Of a stretch of 64,000 bases of DNA, positions 45,153 through 56,148 are shown piece by piece. The position numbers and the translations under genes are program-made. Numbering within the stretch: the stretch's first letter is position 1; each line of letters opens with the position of its first letter. The notes under the pieces were generated by a model. The model made no database searches and was not told the DNA's origin. It saw only the letters and a program-made list of their open reading frames with translations. Source of the stretch: Bufo bufo (lineage: Eukaryota > Chordata > Amphibia > Anura > Bufonidae); the NCBI RefSeq assembly GCF_905171765.1, contig NC_053392.1, forward strand, positions 369,563,442-369,627,441, given 5' to 3'.

Positions 45153-45615
45153 AATAGTGGTTTTGAATTTCCTCCACTTGTGCACAATCAGTCCGAGTGT
45201 TGATTGGTAGGGACCAAACTCTTTAGGGATTGTTTTGTAACCTTTTCAACAACTCTTCTTCTAAAGTCGGCAGAAATCTTTGTTAGTACCATATTATACT
45301 TCCCCAAAAATGTTGTGATCATCAAACTTTGATAGATCCCTGTTCTTTAAATAAAACAAGTCACTCACTCACAACTGATTGTCACCCCATTGACTGTATA
45401 ATTTCACCTTCAAAACGATCTCCTAATCCTGAAGGTTCACATATTTTTGCCACTCAAAGAAGTTTGATTATTTTTCTCAAATTAATCACCATCTCATTTG
45501 ATTTGGTTATCGCTATCGACTTTTGAACGTGTGTGAACATCCGATTGGTGTTTTAGGTCAAATTTATGCAGAAATACAGAAAATTCTGTAGGGTTTACAA
45601 GCTGTGAAGCCCCAT

Positions 45616-45855
45616 TGTATAGGCTTATTGTCTCCAAGGCTACATTCACAACATATTTTCTGTCCGTGTTCCCAATCCGCATTTTTTGCGGATCGCACAA
45701 GGACCCATTCATTTATATGGGACAGCGAAAAATGCGGACAGCACACAGATGTCATCTGTGTCCTGTCCATATCTGTTCTGGTCTTTTTCTAGAACAGGAC
45801 CCAAATATAAGTAAAAGGCTGCATAAACTGCAGTCATGAAGAACTGCATTTAACC
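45616..45855. other. Partial fold-back sequence
   Basis: It has AAGGCTACATTCACAACAT (45636) and CCCATTCATTTATATGGG (45705), typical of the TTCACAC MITEs, but no matching right tip. Confidence 0.5.
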
Positions 45856-46004
45856 TTAAAGGGAACCTGTCATCAACTTTATGCTGACCTCACTGAGGGC
45901 AGCATAAAATAGTGACAGAAATGCTGATTTCAGCGGTGTGTCACTACTGAGCTAAAAGGAAGTGGTTGCTGAGAACCAGCATCATAATCATTGCAGCCCA
46001 GGCC

Positions 46005-46347
46005 TTGCTGGGTTCACACCTGAGCGTATTCGATAAGCGCTGTTTACAGGCGTTTTTAAGGCGTATTTTAGGGCGTTTTTGTATTTTGGAAACGAGCGTC
46101 GTACGCGCGTTCTTGCTATTATTGACCACAGAGGTGTACAATGAAAAACAGAGGTGTTACCTGCGACAAAACGCCCTAAAGAAGCTCCTGTACTTCTTGG
46201 GGCGTAGGGCGTTTTACAGCGCGTTCGTACGCGCTGTAAAACGCTCAAGTGAGAACCATGCCCATAGGGAAACATTGTTTTGTGCCTGCTGAGCGTTTTA
46301 CAGCGCGTAGGAACGCGCTGTAAAACGCTCAGGTGTGAACCTAGCCT
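46005..46347. mobile_element. Fold-back MITE, GGGTTCACACCTGAGCG ends
   Basis: GCTGGGTTCACACCTGAGCG pairs with CGCTCAGGTGTGAACCTAG. The arms contain GCGTTTTACAGCGCG repeats. CCTT flanks both sides, a possible target duplication. Comparison with the uninterrupted right arm of the host T2 element confirms the insertion point. Confidence 0.85.
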
Positions 46348-46454
46348 TAGAGTCAAATCTACCTGAGAAGAGTCATGGTTATTCATGAATTGCTGCTCTC
46401 CCTGCTCTCCTGCTGATGACTAAAAAGGCTTCTACCTAGTTTTCTCCCTTTGTC

Positions 46455-47330
46455 TAAGGCCTCTTTCACACGGGCGAGTATTCCGCGCCGATGCGATGCG
46501 TGAGTTGAACGCATTGCACCCACACTGAATACCGACCCATTCATTTCTATGGGGCTGTTCACATGAGCGGTGATTTTCAGCATCACTTGTGCGTTGCGTG
46601 AAAATCGCAGCATGCTCTATATTCTGCGTTTTTCACACAACGCAGGCCCCATAGAAGTAAATGGGGTTGCGTGAAAATCGCAAGCATCCGCAAGCAAGTG
46701 CAGATGCGGTGCGATTTTCACGCATGGTTGCTAGGTGACAGTCTATTCACTGTATTATTTTCCCTTATAACATGGTTATAAGGGAAAATAATAGCATTCT
46801 GAATACAGAATGCATAGTACAATAGCGCTGGAGGGTTAAAAAATAAAAAATTAACTCACCTTCTCCTCTTGTTCGCGTAGTTCCCGGTCTCTTCTTTAAT
46901 GATAAACTACCGGCTAGGACCTGTGGTGACGTCAGATCACATGTGATCTGACGTCACCAAAGGTCCTTTAGCCCACAGCTCATCATTAAAGAAGTAAAGA
47001 AGAGACCGGGAACTACGCGAACAAGAGGAGAAGGTGAGTTTATTTTTTTATTTTTTTTTAACCCTCAATTGATCACCTACTAAGCATGCTGTATTCAGAA
47101 TGCTATTATTTTCCCTTATAACCATGTTATAAGGGAAAATAATAACATCTACACAACACCTAACCCAAGCCCAAACTTCTGTGAAGAAGTTCGGGTTTGG
47201 GTACCAAACATGCGTGATTTTTCTCACGCGAGTGCAAAACGCATTACAATGTTTTGCACTCGCGCGGAAAAATCGCGGGTGTTCCCGTAACACATCCGCA
47301 CATTTTCCCCCCCGTGTGAAAGAGGCCTAA
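46455..47330. mobile_element. Family B fold-back MITE
   Basis: The ends TAAGGCCTCTTTCACACGGG and CCCGTGTGAAAGAGGCCTAA are exact inverted copies. B landmarks are present: CCTTATAACATGGTTATAAGG, GAACTTCTGTGAAGAAGTTC. The core is a GTGACGTCAGATCACATG / CATGTGATCTGACGTCAC palindrome (46926-46959). Confidence 0.92.
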
Positions 47331-47569
47331 GAGAGAACTGCCAACCATCAGCAGATGGGTGAGAGTGCAGGAGATTATGAATAACCAGGACTCTTCTCAG
47401 GTGGATTTGACTCTTTCCAAGGCCTGGGCTGCAATGATTATGATGCTGGTTCTCAGCAACCACTTCCTTTTAGCTCAGTAGTGACACACCGCTGAAATCA
47501 GCATTTCTGTCACTATTTTATGCTGCCCTCAATAAGGTCAGCATAAAACTGATGACAGGTTCCCTTTAA

Positions 47570-49320
47570 AATACTGCTGTTAAACATAACATGTGAAGAA
47601 AGCAGAAGTTGTTAGTGTCCTCAGCCTCATCCTGCAGTAACGGATCAAGGTTTTAGCTATTTGACCCAGAGTGATCAGCAGAGCGGTTGTCCAGATGAGA
47701 TAGCCGTTTAGACTATATACACACGGCAAGGTAGTTTAGGTGGATTATCAGCGCAGATTTGCACCGCGTTTCCATGTCAAATCTTCAACAAACTCGTGTT
47801 AATTGCAGATTTTGGGGCAAATTTGCCCCAGATCTCACTCTTTGCATTGCACAGTAAAATTACATATTTACCAACAAGCAAAAATTACAAACATTAAAGG
47901 GGTGGCCAGGATTAAATAAAAAAGGGTGTTCTTTTTTTTCCAGAAACACACCCATATGCTGTTTCTGCTATGGCAGATGAGGCCAATCCACCCAAATGCA
48001 ATACCGGACATAGACGATAGGCCGATGTGGTGCTGGTTCTGTATAAAAACTAAAATAAATAAATAAATAAATAAATAAATAGCAGAACTTTTTTCCTAAT
48101 CCTGGACAACTACTTTAGGCTACCTGCACATGGGTGTGGGTAGAATTTCAGAAATCCACATGTGTTATTTGTGGATTTGATGTGATTTCTCCACAAATAT
48201 CACTATTCTACTGAAAAGGGTGAAATCTGCACCAAAAATAAATATATATATAAAATCGCACATAGATTTGGCATGTCTGCACAGCAGCACAATTTCCGTA
48301 ACTACTGCTGCTGCCGAGGTATAAGAACACCAGTCTTAGTTGTGCCCCCTGCACTGCTATAGTATATGGCTTATTTATAATGGGGCATGTGCCTAGTCAT
48401 AAATTCGGCACACATATTCAGTCCGTGCAACCATTTGAAAGGGGCTGGCATAGCTTTTAGTCAACTTTTTCACGAAAAAGTTGTAAATTTGCCTGTGTTA
48501 GAGTTCTCGCCCCAGCATGGCCCCTGACATGCCCCTACTCCGCCACATCTCGCCCACCTGTGGTACTTGTCATAAAAACGCAGTGCAACAAAATATTGTT
48601 ATATGAGCCTAAAAATAGTCTAAAAAAATGCCCTTTACGACTATTTTTACGCCACAAGGGCTTCAATAAATGACCCCCGATGGATGTCATTTACAAAACT
48701 TGTACTCCAGTTTTCTGGCATAAAAAAGTTGCACAATTTTGAATTTTTGGGTTTCTTACAGCTCTTGCCACTTATTTTTTTAAAGTGAGATTAGATTAGC
48801 AGAAGGGAGCAGGCCCGACACGTTTACAATAATTTATCAGCGATCGGATGTGAACACGATAATCTTTACTTGAAAACGCTTGTCTGTCATCGGCTTTCAA
48901 TGGCTAAATGTGATTACATTGTTAATCACCTAAGCGATTATCCACTCATCTAAATCCACAATGAGTATATGTTCACACAAAGTATTTTGGGTGCAGAATC
49001 CGCGCCAAAAATGTATGCAGATCATCCCTTTGATTTCAATAGGGAATCCGCATGTGAAACCATACAGCGCTTTTTTTCCCGCTTGCAGTTTTAAAAAACG
49101 CACCGCATGAAAAGCTGCGTCCTGTCCATCCTTGATGCGGATTCCACATCCATAATTTCCATCGAAAATGGGCAGGAATGAAAATACTTGTTAAAAACGC
49201 ATAAAATAAACACACCAGCCAGCAAAAAAGAAACATTAATGAGCCCCAATAGATTGAAAGTTGTTTCCTTGTCTTGCCCTAGTGCCAGAACCAGTGCAGA
49301 GGCAACAATAAATCACCTTG
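47570..49320. other. Non-coding stretch with partial MITE ends
   Basis: 1.75 kb without a supported gene. Single, unpaired ends occur near 47711 (ACACACGGCAAGG) and 48116 (AGGCTACCTGCACATGGGTG), and an (AAAT)n microsatellite is at 48053-48080. Confidence 0.45.
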
Positions 49321-49495
49321 TATTACTTAGGGTACATTCCTATATGCGGCAGTGGATCCAGCAGGCTGTTCCTGCAGAGAGCCCCCTGCTGGATTTCACC
49401 GGATCCGGCATTGCCAGGTTGTACAGTTCACCTTCGGATCCCCTTTGACTATACTGGGCTCCAGCATTAGGGACCACATGCATAATCACACATTT

Positions 49496-49795
49496 AGGCT
49501 ACATTCACACAAAGGTAATTTGTTTCCGTGTCCGCCAACCGGCTTCCTAAAACATTATGTCACTGTACCCAACAATGGTAACAGCTGAATCGCCCAGATA
49601 TTGGCTGAGAGCAATATTATGGAGAATACTAGTGCCCTGTGAAGAAGCGCGACTGCGAACGGACACTGGGCCATTCCCTCCAACCCAGGTTTGTAGTATT
49701 TTCCATATTATTGCTCTCAGCCAATATCTGGGCAATTCAGCTGTTCCCATTGTTGGGTACAGTGACCTAATGTTTTAGGAAGCCGGTTGGCACCT
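49496..49795. mobile_element. Fold-back element
   Basis: AACCGGCTTCCTAAAACATTA (49538) pairs with TAATGTTTTAGGAAGCCGGTT (49768), and CCAGATATTGGCTGAGAGCAA pairs with TTGCTCTCAGCCAATATCTGG. The left side begins TTAGGCTACATTCACAC (49494) without a right partner, so the element may be truncated at its right tip. Confidence 0.8.
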
Positions 49796-50070
49796 TATAA
49801 TGTCAGTAATGTGGGCTTATTTTGATGCATTCTAGTGACTGTTGAGCCTTATCATTGTAATTCTCCTCCCTGTGGTTGGAGGGACCTTGTCTCCATATTC
49901 TTGCACTCCTTCAGTATATGTATTTTACCTTTTGTGGCATGTGTGTATGTCAATTATTTGATTATGTAATAAAGTTTTTGCTTATTAGTTTGTGTGGTGT
50001 AGAGTTTTTTATAGGAGTTAATGTTCTGGTTCCACGCATGGTATATGTTATGATATATACATTGGAGTTA

Positions 50071-50715
50071 ACACACATACATACACAGACACATAAACAC
50101 ACCCACCCATGCACACCCGTACACAGACATACAGATACACACACAAGCATACACAAACACACACATACACACACATATGCACAGACACCCACCCATGCAC
50201 ACTCATACACATACTCCTACAAGCACACACATACGCATACACAAACATCCATGCACACTCATACACAGACACCCACCCACACACAAGCATACACGCATAC
50301 ACAGACACCTACCCACAAGCACACACACACACACCCACCAGCATACACACATACGCACAAGCATACACAGACACACACTCATATACAGACATACACATGC
50401 ATACACAGACACCCACAAGCATACACACATACGCACACAGACACCCACAAGCATACACAGACACACACTCACATACAGACACACATGCACAGACACAAAC
50501 TCATACACACTCATACGCACGCATACACAGACATATACACAGACACCCACCCACAAGCATAAACACAGACACCCACCATCATACATACATACATACACAG
50601 ACACACAATCATACACACACTCATACACAGACACCCACCCACACACAAGCATACACACACATGCACACACATACAGAAAAGCATAAACACACACAAGCAT
50701 ACACATACACAGGCA
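50071..50715. repeat. CA-rich compound microsatellite/minisatellite
   Basis: About 645 bp of CACACA, CATACACAGACACCCACC and ACAAGCATACACA units. Long frames on both strands (Thr/His-rich or Cys/Val-rich) are repeat artefacts. Confidence 0.97.
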
Positions 50716-51674
50716 AATGAGATCCTGATACAATGTAGTGACTGTAAACATCAGCAGGACTGAAGACAAGTGGCTCAGGTTGACAAACATTGGGTGCTCC
50801 TTTATAGCCTGCCATCTGCAGACTGAGGATCTAATAATACACAGAGTAAAGCTGCAAACCTCTCATTTGCTGAATAAACCCTTCTGCTAGTCCAGTCCAA
50901 CAGGTGCTCAGTCCTTACCTTCTAGGGGACACCTGGGCATGGTCCTTGGCATGGCCACCTGCTGCAGCAGCCTTGTTGCTGGCATGGTAAGCTGTCAGGA
51001 CTACCCCCCTCTGGTTGCTATTAGGCCTCCAGCTCATTGTGTGTCCAGCATAATTCCTCCAGCTTGTTGAATAGATAATGCTTGTTCCTGTCTTGCCTCC
51101 TGGCAACTCCACTCCTGCTGCTCCTCCTCCCTCAGCATGGTGGTGGTAATGAGCCCAGGGAGGAGCCCTGCTGCCGCCTCGTGCACAGCAATGACTCAGT
51201 GCACATCAATGCTACGTCTCCTGTCCATCAGCTGAACACAATGCTTTTGTGCTGTACAGATAGGTTCATTGTTGAGAAGGCTCTGAATGAAAGCGAGCTG
51301 CAGCATATCACACAGAAGCATCTGCTGCCAGGCGACCCTTACCCGATCGCATTGCTCTATATGCCTTGTACTGTCTATAGGACAGTGAGCGAGAAAGGTT
51401 GACAATGGGACCGACCATACTGTTCATGCGCCATCTGGTGGCCGAGCGGAGAACGTACCGTGCATTGTAGTAAAGCAGGCAGAACTTTCCTGCTAATTAT
51501 ATTTCCCACTATCATGAACATAAACCTCCTGAATAGTAATAAAACGCACATACAATAATTCTCTAATGTATACTAGAACCAAAACGGTTCCCGTTACAAA
51601 CAGAAGCAGTGTTGGAGGGGAATTGTCCAGCTCCTTGTGTTTGCTCTGCCCATTACAGAACATAGATTGCCATG
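50716..51674. other. Least repetitive stretch, no proven gene
   Basis: About 950 bp without recognised transposon ends. A plus-strand frame (51082-51402) has a leucine-rich start but begins at TTG, not ATG, and matches no family I know. A CTCF-like motif lies at 51428. It could be host promoter or exon sequence, but nothing proves it. Confidence 0.4.
51428..51441 (-). promoter_or_regulatory. Candidate CTCF binding site
   Basis: The minus strand reads CCACCAGATGGCGC, which fits the vertebrate CTCF core CCASYAGRKGGCR at every position. CTCF sites organise chromatin loops and insulators. A 13-bp match can occur by chance, so this is a motif call only. Confidence 0.5.
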
Positions 51675-52056
51675 CAGGCTCGGACTGGCCCACAGGTGAA
51701 TCCCCCGGTGGGCCCCTAGTCTCCCACCCCATGCACAAGTGGCACATAACATTTACTGCACTACATACATATAGTCAATGTACAGCACCTAAACCAGCCT
51801 ATGTTCATATAGAAACTCCCCAGTTTATTATTATAGACACGATCCGAGCTGAGATGACTTCTAGGTATAGAGGAAAGCTAGCCAGTGTTCTCTTCTCCCC
51901 AGGACCTACCTTCTCAAAGTTGCTGCAGGGACCCCCATATTCAATCATCTGGTAGCATCTTGCTGCTGTGTGAGCAGGTAATATTTGAATGTATCTGTAC
52001 GGTGGCCCCCAAAATACATTTTACTGGTGGGTCCTGGGCACCCCAGTACGACACTG
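51675..52056. mobile_element. Non-autonomous hAT element
   Basis: Left end CAGGCTCGGACTGGCCCAC, right end in reverse complement CAGTGTCGTACTGGGGTGC; subterminal GGTGGGCCCC / GGTGGGTCCT also pair. The flanks TTGCCATG (51667-51674) and GTTCCATG (52057-52064) agree at 6 of 8 positions, an aged hAT duplication. Confidence 0.8.
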
Positions 52057-52254
52057 GTTCCATGAACATAAACTTAGATTTTGCAGTGTCGTCTTGTCAC
52101 TCAGATTTGCAATGGGGCAGATGTAGTGGTCAACATATATTCAAAAATCGGTGTATATGCATCTATAAATATACTGTATGTTTTGGGGGGGAAAGAAGCT
52201 TTTGTGGTAGTCTGTGAAGTATTTTGGTGATACAATATCAGCGGCTTGTAGAAG

Positions 52255-53280
52255 TTAAGTAAGGTCCCCTTAGTGCCCCCACATGGTAGTTATACCCCCT
52301 TAATGCCCCCATATGGTCATTATGACCCTTTAGTGCCCCCACACAGTAGCTAGGCTGCTTAGTGCCCCACACAGTAATTATGCCCCCTGACTGCCCCACA
52401 CAGTAGTTATGCACCCTTAGTGCCCTCACACAGTAGTTATGCCACCTTAGTGCCCTCACACAGTAGTTATGCAACCTTAGTGCCCCACACACAGTAATTA
52501 TGCCTCCATAGTGTGCCCACAGTAGTTATGCCCCCTGTAAGAAGGTACAAGGAATTATTGTGGATGATAGGTACGTGTCACCGAGGTTCCTGGCCTCAGT
52601 GGATTAAGAGCCGGTTTTTATGTGTCAGCAGCTGTTGCTGTTTCACACTTTAATAGTTAATATGGCTGTATAGCTGATCCGGGACGGCTCTTACTGGGAG
52701 TAGTCAAAGTGATGGGTGGGTGACTACTCCCCATGTTCAAGGCCGGGTTTGGTCAGGCCTAAAAACCAGCCAGCACTGCCAGATAAGGGGGATTACCTCA
52801 GTCTGACAGTGGAGCTCAGGAGGTGTGTGTGCTGGGATCTGATGCTTGTGCCGTGCTGGAGGGCTGAGACCCGTGAGTATGGGAAACGGGCCCCTTAAAA
52901 GCCTGCTATGGACTGCTGGAGGCATAGCTGCCAACAAGGTGATTTTTGCTATGTGGACTTCCATTGTGTGTGAACTAACACCAAGACTGCAAAGTGACAT
53001 TTTGTTTTTGCTTTATGTGTGAATAAACACGGAAGTTTGATTTAAGAACTGGTAATTTGCCTCTGTACTGCGTCCGCACACCCTGTCTACCAGAGCGAAT
53101 CCCCACACCCCTTAGTGCCCCACACACAGTAATTATGCCTCCTTAGTGCGCCCACAGTAGTTATGCCCACTTAGTGCCCTCACACAGTAGTTATGCCCCC
53201 TTAGTGCCCCACACACAGTAATTATGCCTCCTTATTGCTCCCACAGTAGATATGCCCCCTTAGTGCCCCTTCACAATAGG
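52255..53280. repeat. ~30-bp minisatellite split by a solo LTR
   Basis: Units of CACACAGTAGTTATG plus CCCCCTTAGTGCCC flank the LTR on both sides (52255-52535 and 53108-53280). The flanks join in register if the LTR is removed. Confidence 0.93.
52536..53107 (+). mobile_element. Solo LTR, 572 bp
   Basis: It begins TGTAAGAAGG and ends TCCCCACA (TG...CA), flanked by CCCC on both sides, consistent with a 4-bp target duplication (the flanking repeat gives CCCCC then CCCCT). A TATA-like CCCCTTAAAAG at 52891-52901 and a polyadenylation signal AATAAA at 53022-53027 lie in the expected order. No gag, pol or second LTR is present. LTR family (gypsy or ERV) cannot be decided. Confidence 0.8.
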
Positions 53281-53748
53281 GCTGCCCTTTATTTTTAATA
53301 ATATAAAAAAGTTGCACTTAGGATGCAGATATTTATATATATATAAATTGGGATATACCACAGGCATACTGGGACCAAGATCCAGGACTGTCCCCCTGGA
53401 TCTGAGACAATTGTGAGGTATGTAGAAGGAATGGGAAATATAATGTAAGGATCTACTTCTGGCTTTGACTCAAAAAGCTGGGACAAAAGCAGCTTTTTTT
53501 GTTTTGTTTTTAAACAATTTAAACATATGTGAAGAGGCCTGCCAAATCAGTCCCAGAGTATTTAAATAGATATACAGACGAAATACTCCCTTACCAGCTC
53601 CAACCCAGGATTAAATCATATGTCAGTGGAGTGTCACGGTGAGTGAAGACTCCCAAAATGGAAAGTCCCAGAATATTGATACTGGAGGCTGCAGTGTTCA
53701 TGTGGCCTTATCCACGTGCATTTTTCTTATTATTTTTTAAACAAATAT
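53281..53748. other. Unassigned spacer
   Basis: No recognisable gene; short TA-rich run at 53335-53345. Confidence 0.35.
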
Positions 53749-54056
53749 TAGGGTCCATTCACACGTCCGTGTGTGTTTTGCGGATCCACGGATCCGTGGA
53801 TCCGCAAAACACGGACATCGGCGATGTGCGTTCTGCTGACCGCACATCGCCGGCACTTAATAGAAAATGCCTATTCTTGTCCGCAATTGCGGACAAGAAT
53901 AGGACATGTTCTATTTTTTTCGGGATCGGAATTGCGGACCCGGAAGTGCGGATCCGCAATTCCGGATCCAGGCAGCACATCGTGCTGCCCCATAGAAATG
54001 AATGGGTCCGCAATTATTTTGCGGAACGAAATTGCGGACGTGTGAATGGACCCTTA
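53749..54056. mobile_element. Family D fold-back MITE
   Basis: The ends TTAGGGTCCATTCACACGTCCG-type (given here in two parts: TTAGGGTCCATTC, ACACGTCCG) and the inverted CGGACGTGTGAATGGACCC match. A perfect palindrome TTTTGCGGATCC...GGATCCGCAAAA is at 53777-53813, and CCCCATAGAAATGAATGGG at 53988-54006. Confidence 0.92.
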
Positions 54057-54163
54057 AAGTAGAATTATGAAGGTACGGCCATATGATCAGGTTTCTGCTT
54101 GCAGTTTTGGAAGCCAAAATCAGTAGTGGATCATACATATAAATCAAGAAAGTATAAAGGACA

Positions 54164-54829
54164 GATTTTCACGCATGGTTACTAGATGACGATCGGGATG
54201 GGGACCCGATCTTTATTATTTTTCCTTAAACATGGTTATAAGGGAAAATAATAGCATTCTTAATACAGAATGCTTAGTAAAATAGTGATGGAAGGGTTAC
54301 AAAATAAAAAACAATTAATAAACTCACCTTAATCCACTTGAACGCTCAGCCTGGCATGTCTTCTTTCTTTTTTGATGAAAAGGACCTGTGGTGACGTCAC
54401 TGTGCTCATCACATGGTCCATCACCATGGTGATGGACCGTGTGATGGACCATGTGATGAGCACGGTGACGTCATCAAAGGTCCTTTAGCCAGGTCCTGAA
54501 GAACATAGAAAGAAGAGGAGATCCGCTACACAATCAAGTGAATGGGGTGAGTTAAATTTGTTTATTATTTTTAACCCCTCAATGACATTTTACTAAGCAT
54601 TCTGTATTAAGAATGCTATTGTTTTCCCTTAGAACCATGTTATAAGGGAAAATAATAAAAATCTACACAACACCGATCCGTCTGGGTACCAAACATGACG
54701 ATTTTTCTCACGAGCGTGCAAAACGCATTAAAACGCTTTGCACTCGCGCAGAAAAATTGTGCATTTTCCCGCAACACACCCGCATCTTGTCCGGCCCTCA
54801 CAGGCGACGCCCGTGTGAAAGAGGCCTAA
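54164..54829. mobile_element. Family B MITE, left tip missing
   Basis: It starts inside the family (GATTTTCACGCATGGTTAC) and ends at the intact tip CGCCCGTGTGAAAGAGGCC. The core inverted pair CCATCACCATGGTGATGG is at 54419-54436. Confidence 0.85.
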
Positions 54830-55948
54830 CTCTTTCCTTCAATGCACATAGTCATTCTATAGATCTGTGTTGTTGCTATGGAAACTAAGCCTTTTCTACT
54901 TTACACCAGTTTGATAAATTATCCCATTTATTTTTACAGATTCTGAGAGATAGAAAATGGCATCCACTATCATATGCTGTTTCATGGGGATATTCCCTTT
55001 CGAAGCATAGCCTCTCGTAAAGGATAAAACACCTCACATAGGTATCATAGGCCTACGCACGGGTGTGCCATGTGCCACTGTAAATGGGTCTGTCTGTGGA
55101 TGTGAAATGTCTCTTTAAAATCCACTCCAGGATTTGGGTAAAATATGTATATACTATTGGGACACATAGACCTTTTATATCAACTGCCGTCCAGTTGTGG
55201 GCCGTCACATAGGACGGATCGAGCAACTCGGTAGGGACAGTGGTGCAGGTGGAGCAAGGAGCTGTACTTTTCCCTACCCTTTCATGACAGTTTTTGATGT
55301 AGTTTTTTGAGTCAAGTCCTTACATTTAAATCCACTTCTGTCTTGAGCTAAAAAAACCAATCTCTTCAAGATTGCATGCGTGAAGATACAAGAAAATTGG
55401 CACATTTGCTTGAGCTCTTATAGTAGCAAATATAGAACTAAAACATACAGCATATCATAGTAGTACACGCTCCTTAGTACCACTATTTGTATTAGGATTT
55501 CTACTTAGCAGAGCTACTGCTGCCCTGTATAGAGTATTTACTTTGTAATTACATGTTGTGCAGCTGGAAAACCAAGGTAAATGAAATACGGTAGTTCAGA
55601 AATGGATCACACTGACCTTAGCAAACAAGCTTGAATAGCATATTTTCCTAACTGGAAAGGTATCTTTTCCTTTGCGCTGTAACTTTAACCTTGTAACAAA
55701 CCCCTAATGAAAACCGAATTACATTTAAACATGTGTTTTATTGCTATTTATACAATATATTTGCATACTAATATGGTGTTATCCGTGTTTTGGCACCACA
55801 CAGCTTCTATACAGAAGTATATTTATCCTGGGATTACTTGTTCTGATGCTGATCTTGAAACCTGGAGTATTTGGTAATCAGGTAAACTAAGGGATCTCAG
55901 CGGGTACAATGTGGTGATGAAGATAGGAAATGCTGTGTGCAGAAGGGG
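54830..55948. other. Mostly unassigned; worn hAT end at 55046
   Basis: CATAGGCCTACGCACGGGTGTGCC-like sequence at 55046-55069 resembles the left end of the hAT element at 30766. The rest has no recognised feature. The part next to the gap (55823-55948) continues an open frame by chance and shows no RT motif. Confidence 0.45.
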
Positions 55949-56148
55949 NNNNNNNNNNNNNNNNNNNNNNNNNNNNNNNNNNNNNNNNNNNNNNNNNNNN
56001 NNNNNNNNNNNNNNNNNNNNNNNNNNNNNNNNNNNNNNNNNNNNNNNNNNNNNNNNNNNNNNNNNNNNNNNNNNNNNNNNNNNNNNNNNNNNNNNNNNNN
56101 NNNNNNNNNNNNNNNNNNNNNNNNNNNNNNNNNNNNNNNNNNNNNNNN
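55949..56148. other. Assembly gap, 200 N
   Basis: Exactly 200 N bases. Such round numbers are usually placeholders, so the true missing length is unknown. It truncates the gag-RT frame that follows. Confidence 0.99.

Larger units (their letters stand above)
44308..45615 (-). pseudogene. Tc1-like element relic, N-terminal half of transposase
   Basis: Read on the minus strand: ATG at 45292 (MVLTKISADFRRR), then after a frameshift GYKTIPKEFGPYQSTLGLIV and HKWRKFKTT (helix-turn-helix, to about 45150), then PRTRHVIVSKV (about 44560), and finally NTVLWTDETKIEL (first catalytic Asp, 44310-44355). The C-terminal half is missing where a TTAA element abuts. The right non-coding part (TTTGATAGATCCCTGTTC, 45328; AAATTTATGCAGAAATACAG, 45559) fits a Tc1-like family common in fish and frogs, recalled, not searched. 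Two MITEs interrupt it. Confidence 0.85.
45856..47569. mobile_element. T2 family element carrying two MITEs
   Basis: TTAAAGGGAACCTGTCATC at 45856 and its inverted copy ending 47569, TTAA at both borders. The arms pair over about 180 bp (for example CAGCATCATAATCATTGCAG with its complement near 47440). Insertions at 46005-46347 and 46455-47330 account for most of the 1.7 kb. Confidence 0.92.

Noticed and set aside
49876..50790. Long Thr/His-rich and Cys/Val-rich frames of about 170-230 residues
   Set aside because: Produced by the CA-rich array; overlapping frames exist in several phases on both strands.
51082..51402. Leucine-rich, signal-peptide-like frame with possible N-glycosylation sites
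   Set aside because: It begins at TTG with no ATG at the hydrophobic start and resembles no family I know. It could be an exon but cannot be supported.
55823..55948. Apparent C-terminal continuation of the gag-RT protein beyond the gap
   Set aside because: The frame across N bases is arbitrary, and the 41 residues show no RT motif.
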